Assembly: GCF_003384935.1 (NCBI RefSeq)
Contig: NZ_QTTQ01000009.1
Location: 682,001-746,000, forward strand
Direction of reading: 5' to 3'
Length of the DNA stretch: 64,000 nt
Source: Lutibacter oceani
GTDB taxonomy: Bacteria; Bacteroidota; Bacteroidia; Flavobacteriales; Flavobacteriaceae
Positions 1-8,425 of this stretch are shown one piece after another; within the stretch, counting starts at the first letter, position 1; each line of letters begins with the position of its first letter. A program made the translations under genes and the position numbers. Under the pieces are notes generated by a model that worked only from the letters and a program-made list of their open reading frames with translations, was not told the DNA's origin and did not search any database.

Positions 1-2859
1 TCAAATAAATGGGAAGTTCTTCCTTCAGTTAGCCGAACTGTAAATTTTGGATTAACTGTAAGAAATAACAATTTAAATTTTCCTCAAACAGCTTTTATGC
101 AAACAAAAATAATTTTTGATGAAAATTCAGGCCCTTTTGAAGTAACATCTCAAAATAATTCAGAGAAATGGAATATTGGAGAGACTAAAACTATAACTTG
201 GAATGTAGCCAATACTGATAAATCACCAATTTTATGTTCTAAAGTAAATATACTTTTCTCACCTAATACTGGTTCAACTTATACAATAGCCCTAGCTTCA
301 AATATTGAAAATAACGGTTCATTTGATATTATAGTTCCAAACTTATCTACATCAGGTGGAAAAATAAAGGTGGAAAGTGTTGGAAATATCTTTTACTCTG
401 TAAATAAAGGGTATATAAGCATCAATCCTCCTGTAGGGAAAATTTTTGTACCTGATGATATTTTTGAACAGTATTTAATTGAAAATGATTATGATACATC
501 TTTTGATAATTATATATACAAAAATAAGGCAAAAAGCATAAATTATCTCTTATTGAATGAATTGGATATTTATGATTTAACAGGAATTGAAGAATTTGAT
601 AACTTGATAGAACTTGTATGTTTTTCAACTCAAATTACTTCATTAGATTTATCTAATAAATCAAGGTTAGAAAGTATTTATTTAATAAACAATAACATAA
701 ATTATTTGAATCTTTCAAATTGTACAAATCTTAATAAGATTAATGTTGAAGCTAATAATTTATCTGAAATTAATGTTTCTAATTTTGAGTTACTTGAAGA
801 TCTTGACATAGGTGGAAATAATATAAATACTATTAATGTTTCTAAAAATTTAAATTTAAAAATACTTTCTGCCAAATCCACGAGTATTGAGAATATTGAT
901 GTTTTAAATAATAAACTTTTGACTCACTTGTCCGTTGGAGGTTCTTTTAAAAATATTAATGGTATCAGTAAGATTTCTGAAATTGATGTAAGAAATAATT
1001 CATTATTAAATGATTTGAGTGTCTCTCATACAAATATTACTTCTTTGGATATTACTAACAACAAATTATTAGAAAATTTGAGCCTTGCTAACACAAATAT
1101 TACATCTTTAGATATTTCTAACAATCCATTATTAACTCATTTAGATGCAACAAATAGTGATATATCAATTTTGGATATTTCATCAAACACTAAAATGAAA
1201 TCCCTTCATTTAAGTCACACAAAAATTAATGAAATAGATGTTTCTGAAAATTTATTGTTAGAAAATTTTAATGCTATTCAAAATCCAAATCTTAAATGTA
1301 TTAAGGTTAATCAAAATCAACTTAATAATATTCCAATTGGATGGAATGTTGATAATAATGTTTCTTATTCCCTTAATTGCTCAGATAATGATAATGACGG
1401 TATTATAGATGATAAAGATCAATGCCTTGAAACTCCAACTGGAGAAACCGTTAACGAGAATGGTTGTTCGCAAAGTCAAATTGATGATGATAATGATGGT
1501 ATCATGAATGATGAAGATGTATGTTCTGATACTCCAGAAGGAGAAACAGTAAACGAAAATGGCTGTTCTCAAAGCCAACTAGATGATGATAATGACGGTG
1601 TGATGAATGACAAAGATTTATGCCCTGTAACACCAACTGGAGAAACTGTAAACGAAAACGGTTGTTCTCAAAGTCAAATCGATGATGACAAAGATGGTGT
1701 GATGAACGATAAAGATTTATGCCCTGAAACTCCAGAAGGAGAAACAGTAAACGAAAACGGCTGTTCACAAAGTCAATTAGATGATGACAATGACAGTATA
1801 ATGAACGATAAAGATTTATGCCCTGAAACACCTGAAGATGAAATAGTTAATACAAACGGCTGTTCGCAAAGCCAACTAGATGATGACAATGACAGTATAA
1901 TGAACGATAAAGATTTATGCCCTGAAACACCTGAAGATGAAATAGTTAATACAAACGGCTGTTCGCAAAGCCAACTAGATGATGACAATGACGGTGTAAT
2001 GAACGATAAAGATTTATGTTCAGAAACACCTGAAGGAGAAACAGTAAATGAAAACGGCTGTTCGCAAAGCCAACTAGATGATGACAATGACGGTGTAATG
2101 AACGACAAAGATTTATGTCCCGATACACCAGAAGGAGAAATTGTTAATTTTAATGGGTGTATAGTATTGCCTTCAAACAATTTCAAAATTGAAACTATTA
2201 ATGAAACTTGTCCAAATAAAAATAATGGACAAATTAAAGTATCGGCTACAGCAACTTATGATTATTTAGTAACTATAAATGGTAATGAATATAATTTAAG
2301 TAATGATTTAACAATTGAAAATTTAGAACCGGGAACTTATGATATTTGTATAATCGTACCAAATATAACTTCCAAACAATGTTATTCAGTTGAAATAGAA
2401 GAGGGAACAGAAATCTCAGGAAAAACAACAAGTATATCATCAAATAAAGTATCTATTGACATTGAGCAAGGAACTGCACCATTTAACGTGTTAGTTAATG
2501 GAAATGTAATTTTAAAAACAATGTCTTCCTCTTTTGATTTAAACATTAAACATGGAGATTTGGTAGAGATACAAACTGATAAAAATTGTGAAGGAACTTT
2601 CTCAAAAACGATTGATCTATTTGAAGAGGTTACTGCATATCCAAATCCTACATCAGGAATTTTTGAAATAGCCTTACCGGTATCATTAAAAGAAATTAAA
2701 ATTGATTTGTTCACTTTGAGCTCACAACTTATTTCTTCCGAAGTTTACCAAGTAATTAATGGAAAAGTACAATTAGATATTCAAAATAAACCTAATGCAG
2801 TATATCTAATAAAAGTTCATTTAGAGAGTCCTGTTTCAGTTAAAATTATAAAAGAGTAG
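1..2859 (+). CDS. T9SS-secreted multidomain surface protein (LRR and TSP3 repeats), 5' truncated
   Basis: The reading frame is open from base 1, so the start lies outside the window; 952 residues are visible. The first ~140 residues resemble the beta-sandwich region that follows the catalytic domain of flavobacterial reprolysin-like zinc metallopeptidases (GPFEVTSQN..., ITWNVANTD), so the missing N-terminus may be a protease (inference). Next come leucine-rich repeats of about 21 residues (nt ~430-1340), eight 33-residue thrombospondin type 3 repeats with Asp-rich calcium loops (nt 1384-2163), a linker of about 150 residues, and a C-terminal type IX sorting domain starting at YPNPTSGIFEI (nt ~2638). 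The protein is probably exported through the Por/T9SS system and surface-bound or released. No signal peptide is visible because of the truncation. It converges with the moeB-like gene. Confidence 0.85.
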   Translation, partial: SNKWEVLPSVSRTVNFGLTVRNNNLNFPQTAFMQTKIIFDENSGPFEVTSQNNSEKWNIGETKTITWNVANTDKSPILCSKVNILFSPNTGSTYTIALASNIENNGSFDIIVPNLSTSGGKIKVESVGNIFYSVNKGYISINPPVGKIFVPDDIFEQYLIENDYDTSFDNYIYKNKAKSINYLLLNELDIYDLTGIEEFDNLIELVCFSTQITSLDLSNKSRLESIYLINNNINYLNLSNCTNLNKINVEANNLSEINVSNFELLEDLDIGGNNINTINVSKNLNLKILSAKSTSIENIDVLNNKLLTHLSVGGSFKNINGISKISEIDVRNNSLLNDLSVSHTNITSLDITNNKLLENLSLANTNITSLDISNNPLLTHLDATNSDISILDISSNTKMKSLHLSHTKINEIDVSENLLLENFNAIQNPNLKCIKVNQNQLNNIPIGWNVDNNVSYSLNCSDNDNDGIIDDKDQCLETPTGETVNENGCSQSQIDDDNDGIMNDEDVCSDTPEGETVNENGCSQSQLDDDNDGVMNDKDLCPVTPTGETVNENGCSQSQIDDDKDGVMNDKDLCPETPEGETVNENGCSQSQLDDDNDSIMNDKDLCPETPEDEIVNTNGCSQSQLDDDNDSIMNDKDLCPETPEDEIVNTNGCSQSQLDDDNDGVMNDKDLCSETPEGETVNENGCSQSQLDDDNDGVMNDKDLCPDTPEGEIVNFNGCIVLPSNNFKIETINETCPNKNNGQIKVSATATYDYLVTINGNEYNLSNDLTIENLEPGTYDICIIVPNITSKQCYSVEIEEGTEISGKTTSISSNKVSIDIEQGTAPFNVLVNGNVILKTMSSSFDLNIKHGDLVEIQTDKNCEGTFSKTIDLFEEVTAYPNPTSGIFEIALPVSLKEIKIDLFTLSSQLISSEVYQVINGKVQLDIQNKPNAVYLIKVHLESPVSVKIIKE
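1384..2163 (+). repeat. Eight tandem 99-bp thrombospondin type 3 repeats
   Basis: In-frame units begin at 1384, 1483, 1582, 1681, 1780, 1879, 1978 and 2077. The consensus reads DDDNDGVMNDKDLCPxTPxG followed by ExVNxNGCSQSQ. Each unit has one Asp-rich calcium loop and two Cys. The units at 1780-1878 and 1879-1977 are identical at every base, a sign of recent duplication by slippage or recombination. Confidence 0.95.
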
Positions 2860-2915
2860 ATATTTTTAAAATGAAAATTGTTTAGGGGTGAACTCACATC
2901 CTTAATAATTAAAAT

Positions 2916-4001
2916 TTATTGAACATATTTATCTATCCCTTCAAATAAACTAAAAACTGAAATTAAAGGATATTTTTCTTTTAACTTTAACGTAACATCA
3001 TAACTTGTAATTCCTTTTTTACAAACAATAACATAGTATTTTTTAAAATCTGGAATAAAATCTTCTACATTAAATGTTTTGTAGGGAATTTTTTGATCTA
3101 CTTCAAAAGGAAGTTTAGCATTTATATCATTTACAACACTTACAATTTTAATATTTTCATCATTTAACCTACTTTTTAATTCATCACAAGAGATTAAAAG
3201 CGAACTATCCTGTGTTTCACATTGTTCACTCAAGTAATTAATTTTTTTGAAAATATCTTTAAAAATCAACGACTTATTTCTTTTTAATTTTATTTTTAAT
3301 TGTGAATTATCTAAAACATTATAAATTAAAAGTTGATTTATTAATGGTTTTCCTTTTTTAGTAATTAATTTAATTACTTCATTTACTTGTAAAAGTGCTA
3401 TAATTCCAACTATCGGATTTAAGGTTCCAGCTTCTTCACAATTAGGAATATTGGTTGCTATTTTTGGAAACGCATCTCGTAAATTACAAGAATAATCACC
3501 TTCACCATTTAAAATGTTAAATGTTGCAACATAACCGTCAAATTTATATAAAGATCCATAAACCAAAGGTTTTTTTGAAATTACACAAGCATCATTTATT
3601 AAATATTTTATGGGTAAACTATCAGTACCATCAACTATAACATCAAAACTGGAAATTAATTCTAATATTGAATTTTTATTAACTGCCTTATTTGAATACG
3701 AAACTTTTGTAAATGGAGCTCTTTCTTTAACTGCTTTTGCAAGCATTTCAGCTTTCGGTTTATTAAGATCTTCAACTTTATAAAAAACCTGACGATGTAA
3801 ATTTGAAACGGAAACGGTATCAAAATCAACCAAATGAAGTACTCCAATACCACTTGTTGCTAAATAAATTGCAACTGGACTTCCCAGTCCTCCACAACCA
3901 ATAACCAACACTTTGGCTTTTTGAAGCAATTCTTGTCCTTCTTTACCAATTTCAGATAAAGTAGTTTGACGTTTAAAATATTCTTGGCTTGAAATATCCA
4001 T
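2916..4001 (-). CDS. moeB: MoeB/ThiF/HesA-type adenylyltransferase with C-terminal rhodanese-like domain
   Basis: 361 residues. The E1-like fold is clear: GCGGLGSPVA nucleotide loop (~35-44), NLHRQ arginine finger (~68-72) and DGTDSLPIKY. The enzyme should adenylate the Gly-Gly tail of MoaD (or ThiS) for sulfur loading. The active-site Cys in NCEEAG is kept. The usual zinc-binding CxxC pairs are not: the first site reads DYSC, and the second (near LKRNKSLIF) has no Cys. A short rhodanese-like domain closes the protein with the loop CKKGITS, so persulfide transfer is possible. It is last in the Moco gene run, and its ATG overlaps the previous stop by 1 bp (TAATG). A ThiF role cannot be excluded, but the neighbours favour MoeB. 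Confidence 0.8.
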   Translation of the reverse strand: MDISSQEYFKRQTTLSEIGKEGQELLQKAKVLVIGCGGLGSPVAIYLATSGIGVLHLVDFDTVSVSNLHRQVFYKVEDLNKPKAEMLAKAVKERAPFTKVSYSNKAVNKNSILELISSFDVIVDGTDSLPIKYLINDACVISKKPLVYGSLYKFDGYVATFNILNGEGDYSCNLRDAFPKIATNIPNCEEAGTLNPIVGIIALLQVNEVIKLITKKGKPLINQLLIYNVLDNSQLKIKLKRNKSLIFKDIFKKINYLSEQCETQDSSLLISCDELKSRLNDENIKIVSVVNDINAKLPFEVDQKIPYKTFNVEDFIPDFKKYYVIVCKKGITSYDVTLKLKEKYPLISVFSLFEGIDKYVQ

Positions 4002-4837
4002 TACTTTTTTATAACCGTTTTCCCAAAGTTATTTAAATAATACTTGGAATCATTTTTTTTAATGTATTTATTTAATTTTTTTAAATATTCAAAATACTGA
4101 AGATCTCCAAAACCATATAGGGTTTCTTGTTGTTGCCAAATTAATAAATTACGAACTATTTCATTTTCAGTTAAAGCTTCTGCATTTATAATTTCTAAAA
4201 TTTTATACTGAATTTCATTCAAGCCATTTTCTGATGGAAATCGCTTTAAATGTTGATGAATTGCTTTTTGAAAATACGAAAATTTTTTACTTTTATTGAA
4301 GTTGAATTCTTGTAACTTTTCAAAATTATTTTCAACATATACATTCCAACATTCAGTGGCATATGTTAAATTACTTTTAGAAATTCTAATCTTATTTTCA
4401 TAAAGATTTAGGTATTCTATTTCAGAAAAATCAGACAAATAGTGCAATTTTTCTTTACCTTCTACTTTTCCGGTACACACCAAACAGTAAAGAATATCTT
4501 TTCTAAAACTCTTCAATAAAAAAGAACATAACGCCATTAAATTTACCTGGCAAAACAAATCGAATTCGAACCACAAAACAACTTCGCTATAGCCTTCTAA
4601 ATCTTCAATTTTTATTAGCTCTTTAATAGTTTTGTCGAAGTATTCTAATTTAGAAACACCTAATTCTGTTTCAAAATAAGCATAGCGTTTTAGCCAAAAA
4701 TCATCGCTACCAACATCAAAATGCAAAGGTCCTTCACATAAAATTTCTCGCCAAATAATAATATCACCTTTTAAGGTTGTTTTTTCTAAAATATTGGCAG
4801 TACTATCTCCATTTACTATATGAAGTATGTTACTCAT
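4001..4837 (-). CDS. DUF1835 domain-containing protein
   Basis: 278 residues, cytosolic, with no signal peptide or membrane segment. The N-terminus (LHIVNGDSTANIL, then WREILCEGPL) matches the DUF1835 family as I remember it; the C-terminal third (LTENEIVRNLLIWQQQE...GFGD) looks like the winged-helix-like DUF3658 region. Function is not established. It overlaps moeB by 1 bp and the mobA-like gene by 8 bp, so it is co-translated with Moco genes, but DUF1835 proteins also occur elsewhere and a Moco role is only suggested by position. Confidence 0.7.
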   Translation of the reverse strand: MSNILHIVNGDSTANILEKTTLKGDIIIWREILCEGPLHFDVGSDDFWLKRYAYFETELGVSKLEYFDKTIKELIKIEDLEGYSEVVLWFEFDLFCQVNLMALCSFLLKSFRKDILYCLVCTGKVEGKEKLHYLSDFSEIEYLNLYENKIRISKSNLTYATECWNVYVENNFEKLQEFNFNKSKKFSYFQKAIHQHLKRFPSENGLNEIQYKILEIINAEALTENEIVRNLLIWQQQETLYGFGDLQYFEYLKKLNKYIKKNDSKYYLNNFGKTVIKK

Positions 4838-5942
4838 TAATTTCTTTTTTGGCTGCTTTAAATTCTTCTGGAGTATTAATATTTCTTATAAAACAATCGT
4901 CAACTTCTACAATTTCCACATCAGAATTTATCAAAACTTTACGTGGGCAAGAATAACCTTGCGCTAAATAATTTAATAAGAGTGTATAACTTTTTGGTTC
5001 CCAAATGGTAATTAAAGGCTCGGGAAATTGTTTATCTTTTCCTTTTATTGTAGTTGCAGCTTTTGATGGATTTCTATGTTTTAACAATAATTGAATTACT
5101 TCATTAGTTACAAAAGGTAAATCGGTAGCTATTACCAACCAAGCTACATCAGGATTTTCTTGAAACGCAGAACAAATGGCTCCAAACGGTCCTAAACCTA
5201 TAAACTTATCGATTATTTTGTTTTCAATGCTAATTTCTTGTGCTGCTCTAACCGATAAATACGTTTTTAAATTGTTGTTTTCTAACAATTCTATAGCAAC
5301 ATCACGTTGGTTTTTTCCATAAAAATTAAGAGTTCCTTTATCCGTTCCCATTCTGGTACTTTTTCCACCAGCCAACACCAAACCGTTTATTGGAGCAATT
5401 TTTTGTTTGATAAGATTTTCTATATGTTTTGAAATTTTTTCAACCTCATCAATAGAATAACACATCAGATTTTTTATTTGAGGATATTTTTTTACTAAAA
5501 AGTCAAAATAAATTGAGTCTTCTGCCAGTTTAATTATAAATTGAACATTGTTTAACTGATCCAATCTTTTTAAAACTGAAGCTTCTTTTTGATTGTCTAA
5601 AATTAAAATTTGTTTGGCTCCTTGGTAATGATTTCCATTTATAAAAACAAAATCGTATTGAGCAAACTGCACACGTTGATTGAATTTATTTACTTCAGAA
5701 TGCATTAAAATTTCAGCAGTTCCTTTATTATGAAATGTAAATTTTTCAACGGTTTGTTTTTCAATAGCATTGTTATGTGAAGCATCAAAATAAGCCAATT
5801 TATACACGGATAAATTGTTAGAAACCTGTTGTACTAAATTTGATATAACATTGCATTTTGTTCCTAAAATTGAAATTTCGTTAGGTGCAAAATTATCGTT
5901 ATCTCTTAATTTTAATTTTGCGTGTTTTTGATGTTTAGCCAT
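4830..5942 (-). CDS. MobA-like NTP transferase with degenerate MobB-like N-terminal domain
   Basis: 370 residues. The C-terminal half (~188-370) is a MobA-type nucleotidyltransferase: LAGGKSTRMGTDKG, then GPFGAICSAF and ATDLPF, as in enzymes that attach GMP or CMP to molybdopterin. The N-terminal half resembles MobB in layout (ISILGTKCN where the P-loop should be, and FVFINGNHYQGAKQ where MobB has its D-x-x-x-x-E/N-G strand), but no GxxGxGKT P-loop is present. It lies in the moco run with 8-bp overlaps on both sides. MobA activity is well supported; the MobB relationship is inference. Confidence 0.78.
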   Translation of the reverse strand: MAKHQKHAKLKLRDNDNFAPNEISILGTKCNVISNLVQQVSNNLSVYKLAYFDASHNNAIEKQTVEKFTFHNKGTAEILMHSEVNKFNQRVQFAQYDFVFINGNHYQGAKQILILDNQKEASVLKRLDQLNNVQFIIKLAEDSIYFDFLVKKYPQIKNLMCYSIDEVEKISKHIENLIKQKIAPINGLVLAGGKSTRMGTDKGTLNFYGKNQRDVAIELLENNNLKTYLSVRAAQEISIENKIIDKFIGLGPFGAICSAFQENPDVAWLVIATDLPFVTNEVIQLLLKHRNPSKAATTIKGKDKQFPEPLITIWEPKSYTLLLNYLAQGYSCPRKVLINSDVEIVEVDDCFIRNINTPEEFKAAKKEINE

Positions 5943-6414
5943 TTTTAATGTCGCTTTTACCTCCAGATTTTTCGAGCAGTTTTACTTCTTTAATTACCAT
6001 TTTTTGTGAAATTGCTTTACACATATCATACACCGTTAAAGCTGCAATATTTGCTCCTGTTAAAGCTTCCATTTCCACACCTGTTTTCCCTTCAATAGCA
6101 ACCGTACACAAAATTTCAATATGCTCGTTATCTATTACTTCAATATCAACATCAACTCCGTTAATTATTAATGGATGACACATTGGGATTAATTCTGATG
6201 TTTTTTTAACCGCTTGAATTCCTGCAATAATTGCCGTTTGAAAAACTGGACCTTTTTTAGTAATTAACTCATCATTAGTAAAATGAGCAATTATTTCAGT
6301 TCCCAAAAACATAGTTGCTTTAGCCATAGCCTTACGTTTGGTGATTTTTTTATCACCAACATTTACCATTTTGGGATGATTTTTTTCTCCGATATGTGTG
6401 AATTTATTTTCCAT
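5935..6414 (-). CDS. moaC: Cyclic pyranopterin monophosphate synthase MoaC
   Basis: 159 residues, the normal MoaC length. It converts the MoaA product 3',8-cyclo-GTP to cyclic pyranopterin monophosphate. Conserved stretches are MVNVGDK near the N-terminus, the MCHPL substrate loop (~78-82), the MEALTGANIAALTVYDMCKA catalytic helix and the C-terminal KSGGKS. The ATG at 6414 is the only sensible start. It leads the sub-run moaC-mobA-DUF1835-moeB and is separated from moeA by a 131-bp gap that contains dispersed repeats. Confidence 0.96.
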   Translation of the reverse strand: MENKFTHIGEKNHPKMVNVGDKKITKRKAMAKATMFLGTEIIAHFTNDELITKKGPVFQTAIIAGIQAVKKTSELIPMCHPLIINGVDVDIEVIDNEHIEILCTVAIEGKTGVEMEALTGANIAALTVYDMCKAISQKMVIKEVKLLEKSGGKSDIKNG

Positions 6415-6420
6415 AAGTAT

Positions 6421-6536
6421 GAGATTGCTTTACTTTGTTCGCAATGACAGGTTATTAAACGTTTCACTTTGGTGGTTGAGCGGCATCGAAATCACTTTAT
6501 AAAATTTTAGTATCACTTCAACTCCGCTTAGTGACC
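6421..6536. repeat. Cluster of dispersed intergenic repeats (REP-like)
   Basis: The gap between moaC and moeA holds three elements: a GAGATTGCTTTACTTTGTTC-type element continuing to GCAATGACAG (6421-6450), GGTGGTTGAGCGGCATCGAA followed by ATCAC (6471-6495), and its inverted, diverged partner ending CCGCTTAGTGACC (6513-6536). The last two can pair into an imperfect hairpin. From memory, very similar TTGAGCGGAGTCGAAA and TTGCTTCxxTTCGTTCGCAATGAC elements are scattered through flavobacterial genomes. No start signal for moaC is evident inside. Confidence 0.6.
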
Positions 6537-6545
6537 TTTATTAAA

Positions 6546-7763
6546 TTATCTATAATTAATTAAAGGAAATACTTCTCCTTTGATAAAATTACTACGATTG
6601 TCTGGCAATTCCAAAAAAGCATCTGAATCTACCAAGTTTGCCAAATCACCAGAACCTTTACCAGCTATTGGAGTAGCATATAATTTACCTTCATTTTGAG
6701 CTAATTTTACTTGTAAAAAATAGGTTAAATTAGGTTTAAAATAAAAGTCTTCACTTAAAATTCCTTGTTTATTATTTTCAAAACTCAACCCAACTGATTT
6801 ATAATACCAAGGATAAAAATACTTTAAACAACTTACAAAGGTTGAAACTGGATTTCCAGGAAAAGCAAACACAATTTTATTGTTTTTATCTTGTTTAGTT
6901 ATCGCCTTTTTACCAAACCAAAATGGCTTTCCCGGACGTTGTTTTACTTTATGAAATAATTTTTCTACACCTAAATTAGCTAAAACTTCAGGAATAAAAT
7001 CGAATTTACCTTTTGAAACTGCCCCGCTAAAAAGCAGCACATCATAGTTATTTAAAAACGAAGCAATTTTGGTTTCCAATGTTTTTTTATCATCTAAAAT
7101 ATGAGCTGTATCTGCTTTAATATGTAATTTTTCCAACAATGAAACTAATGTAAAAACATTGCTTCTTCTAATTTGATGTTCAGCAGGAATTTTAGCTACT
7201 TCCACTAATTCATTACCTGTAGAAACAATCATTACTTTTGGTTGTTTTGCTACTTTTATTGTTGACTTTCCAACCGTTGCAAAAACACCAATTTCAGCAG
7301 CAGAAATTAACGTGTTTTTTACAATTAAAACATCCTTTTCTTTTCTATCTAAACCTTTTAAATGAACATTCTGGAAGCTTTTTACTGCATCTAAATGTAC
7401 CGTTGCAATTCCATTTTTAATCTCTAATAACTCGTATTGAATTACAACATCCGTATTATTTGGAAGCACTGCACCAGTCATAGCTTCAATGCAATTAGCT
7501 GGATTTTTTAGTGTTAATTGCGGACTTCCGGCAGCTTGAATTCCCTCTATTTTAAATGCTCTTTGTCCTTTATTAAAAGCCTCAGAAGAAATAGCAATTC
7601 CATCCATACTTACACGGTTAAATGGAGGAAAATCTCTATCTGCAACAATGTTTTCTTTTAAAACACGTCCAACTGAATTTATAAAATCAACCTCTTCTAT
7701 TCCAAAGTTTTCAGAATTATTTAAAATTATATTTAAAGCATCTTTTACGGTAGTTAATTCCAT
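6546..7763 (-). CDS. moeA: Molybdopterin molybdotransferase MoeA
   Basis: 405 residues, full length. It inserts molybdate into adenylylated molybdopterin. Visible family signatures are FPPFNRVSMDGIA (~40-52), MTGAVLPNNTDVVIQYE, VSTGNELVE (domain with the MogA fold), the SGAVSKGKFDFIPE loop, KQRPGKPFWFG and FPGNPVSTFVS. The C-terminal beta-barrel domain IV is present. It is separated by 4 bp from the TrpF-like gene upstream. No mogA/moaB adenylyltransferase is in the window, so that step must be encoded elsewhere. Confidence 0.96.
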   Translation of the reverse strand: MELTTVKDALNIILNNSENFGIEEVDFINSVGRVLKENIVADRDFPPFNRVSMDGIAISSEAFNKGQRAFKIEGIQAAGSPQLTLKNPANCIEAMTGAVLPNNTDVVIQYELLEIKNGIATVHLDAVKSFQNVHLKGLDRKEKDVLIVKNTLISAAEIGVFATVGKSTIKVAKQPKVMIVSTGNELVEVAKIPAEHQIRRSNVFTLVSLLEKLHIKADTAHILDDKKTLETKIASFLNNYDVLLFSGAVSKGKFDFIPEVLANLGVEKLFHKVKQRPGKPFWFGKKAITKQDKNNKIVFAFPGNPVSTFVSCLKYFYPWYYKSVGLSFENNKQGILSEDFYFKPNLTYFLQVKLAQNEGKLYATPIAGKGSGDLANLVDSDAFLELPDNRSNFIKGEVFPLINYR

Positions 7764-7767
7764 TATA

Positions 7768-8421
7768 TTATTGTTTTATTGCTTGAAAGAAAGCTTTTAA
7801 TTTGGATTCATCTAATTTTCCATGTGTTCTAACACCGCTGCATAAATCCAATCCATAAGGTTGTACTTTTTGGATGGCTATTGGAGCATTCAACGGATTT
7901 AATCCTCCAGCTAAAAATACGGGAATATTCACACTTTCAACTATTTTTTTACTTATTTCCCAGTTGTGAACTCTTCCAGTCCCTCCCAATTCTTTGGTTT
8001 TCAAATTTGGGTTACCACTATCTAATAAAATAGTATCCACATTTTTCGAAATTTGCAGCGCCTCATCAATTGAGCTCTCATTTAAAACGTGCAAAACTTG
8101 TACTATTTTAACAGTAGGTAATTCGTTTTTTAATTGTTGATGTGTTCCTTCAGTTAAAGCATCAACAATTTGAATGGTTGTTGTATTTACTTTTGAATGA
8201 TGTTTTAAAATCTCTTCAACTTTTGTTTCACTGGTTAATAAAAAAGTTTGAATATGTTTAGGAACCTCACAAACTATTTCAGCAATTAAACTATCTGAAA
8301 TAATACCTGGCCCGCTTGGCATATTTCCAACCAAACCCAAAGCCGAAGCTCCAAATTTAATGGCTAAATTGGCTTCCTGAACACTACTTATACAGCAAAT
8401 TTTTACGTGTGTTTTATTCAT
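7768..8421 (-). CDS. Divergent phosphoribosylanthranilate isomerase (TrpF) family protein in Moco operon
   Basis: 217 residues, (beta/alpha)8 barrel of the TrpF family. Kept: the KIC catalytic Cys strand (KICCIS), the LLDS general-acid Asp, GGTGRVHNWE, AGGLNP phosphate loop and LCSGVR. Lost: the SPRxxS segment whose Arg contacts the anthranilate carboxylate is SGPGIIS here, QLHG is replaced by QIVDA, and the SSGVE glutamate is CSGVR. No trp genes are nearby; it sits 4 bp from both moaA and moeA neighbours. It is therefore probably a TrpF paralogue with another phosphosugar or pterin-like substrate (inference). True TrpF activity remains possible. Confidence 0.75.
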   Translation of the reverse strand: MNKTHVKICCISSVQEANLAIKFGASALGLVGNMPSGPGIISDSLIAEIVCEVPKHIQTFLLTSETKVEEILKHHSKVNTTTIQIVDALTEGTHQQLKNELPTVKIVQVLHVLNESSIDEALQISKNVDTILLDSGNPNLKTKELGGTGRVHNWEISKKIVESVNIPVFLAGGLNPLNAPIAIQKVQPYGLDLCSGVRTHGKLDESKLKAFFQAIKQ

Positions 8422-8425
8422 TAAA

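Noticed and set aside
1384-2163. Regularly spaced direct repeats, considered as a CRISPR array
   Set aside because: Units are 99 bp, contiguous without spacers and in frame, encoding thrombospondin type 3 repeats.
1773-2186. Long open frames on the minus strand opposite the TSP3 repeats
   Set aside because: They arise because the repeat is a multiple of three and lacks stops in other frames; the products are low-complexity and resemble no protein.
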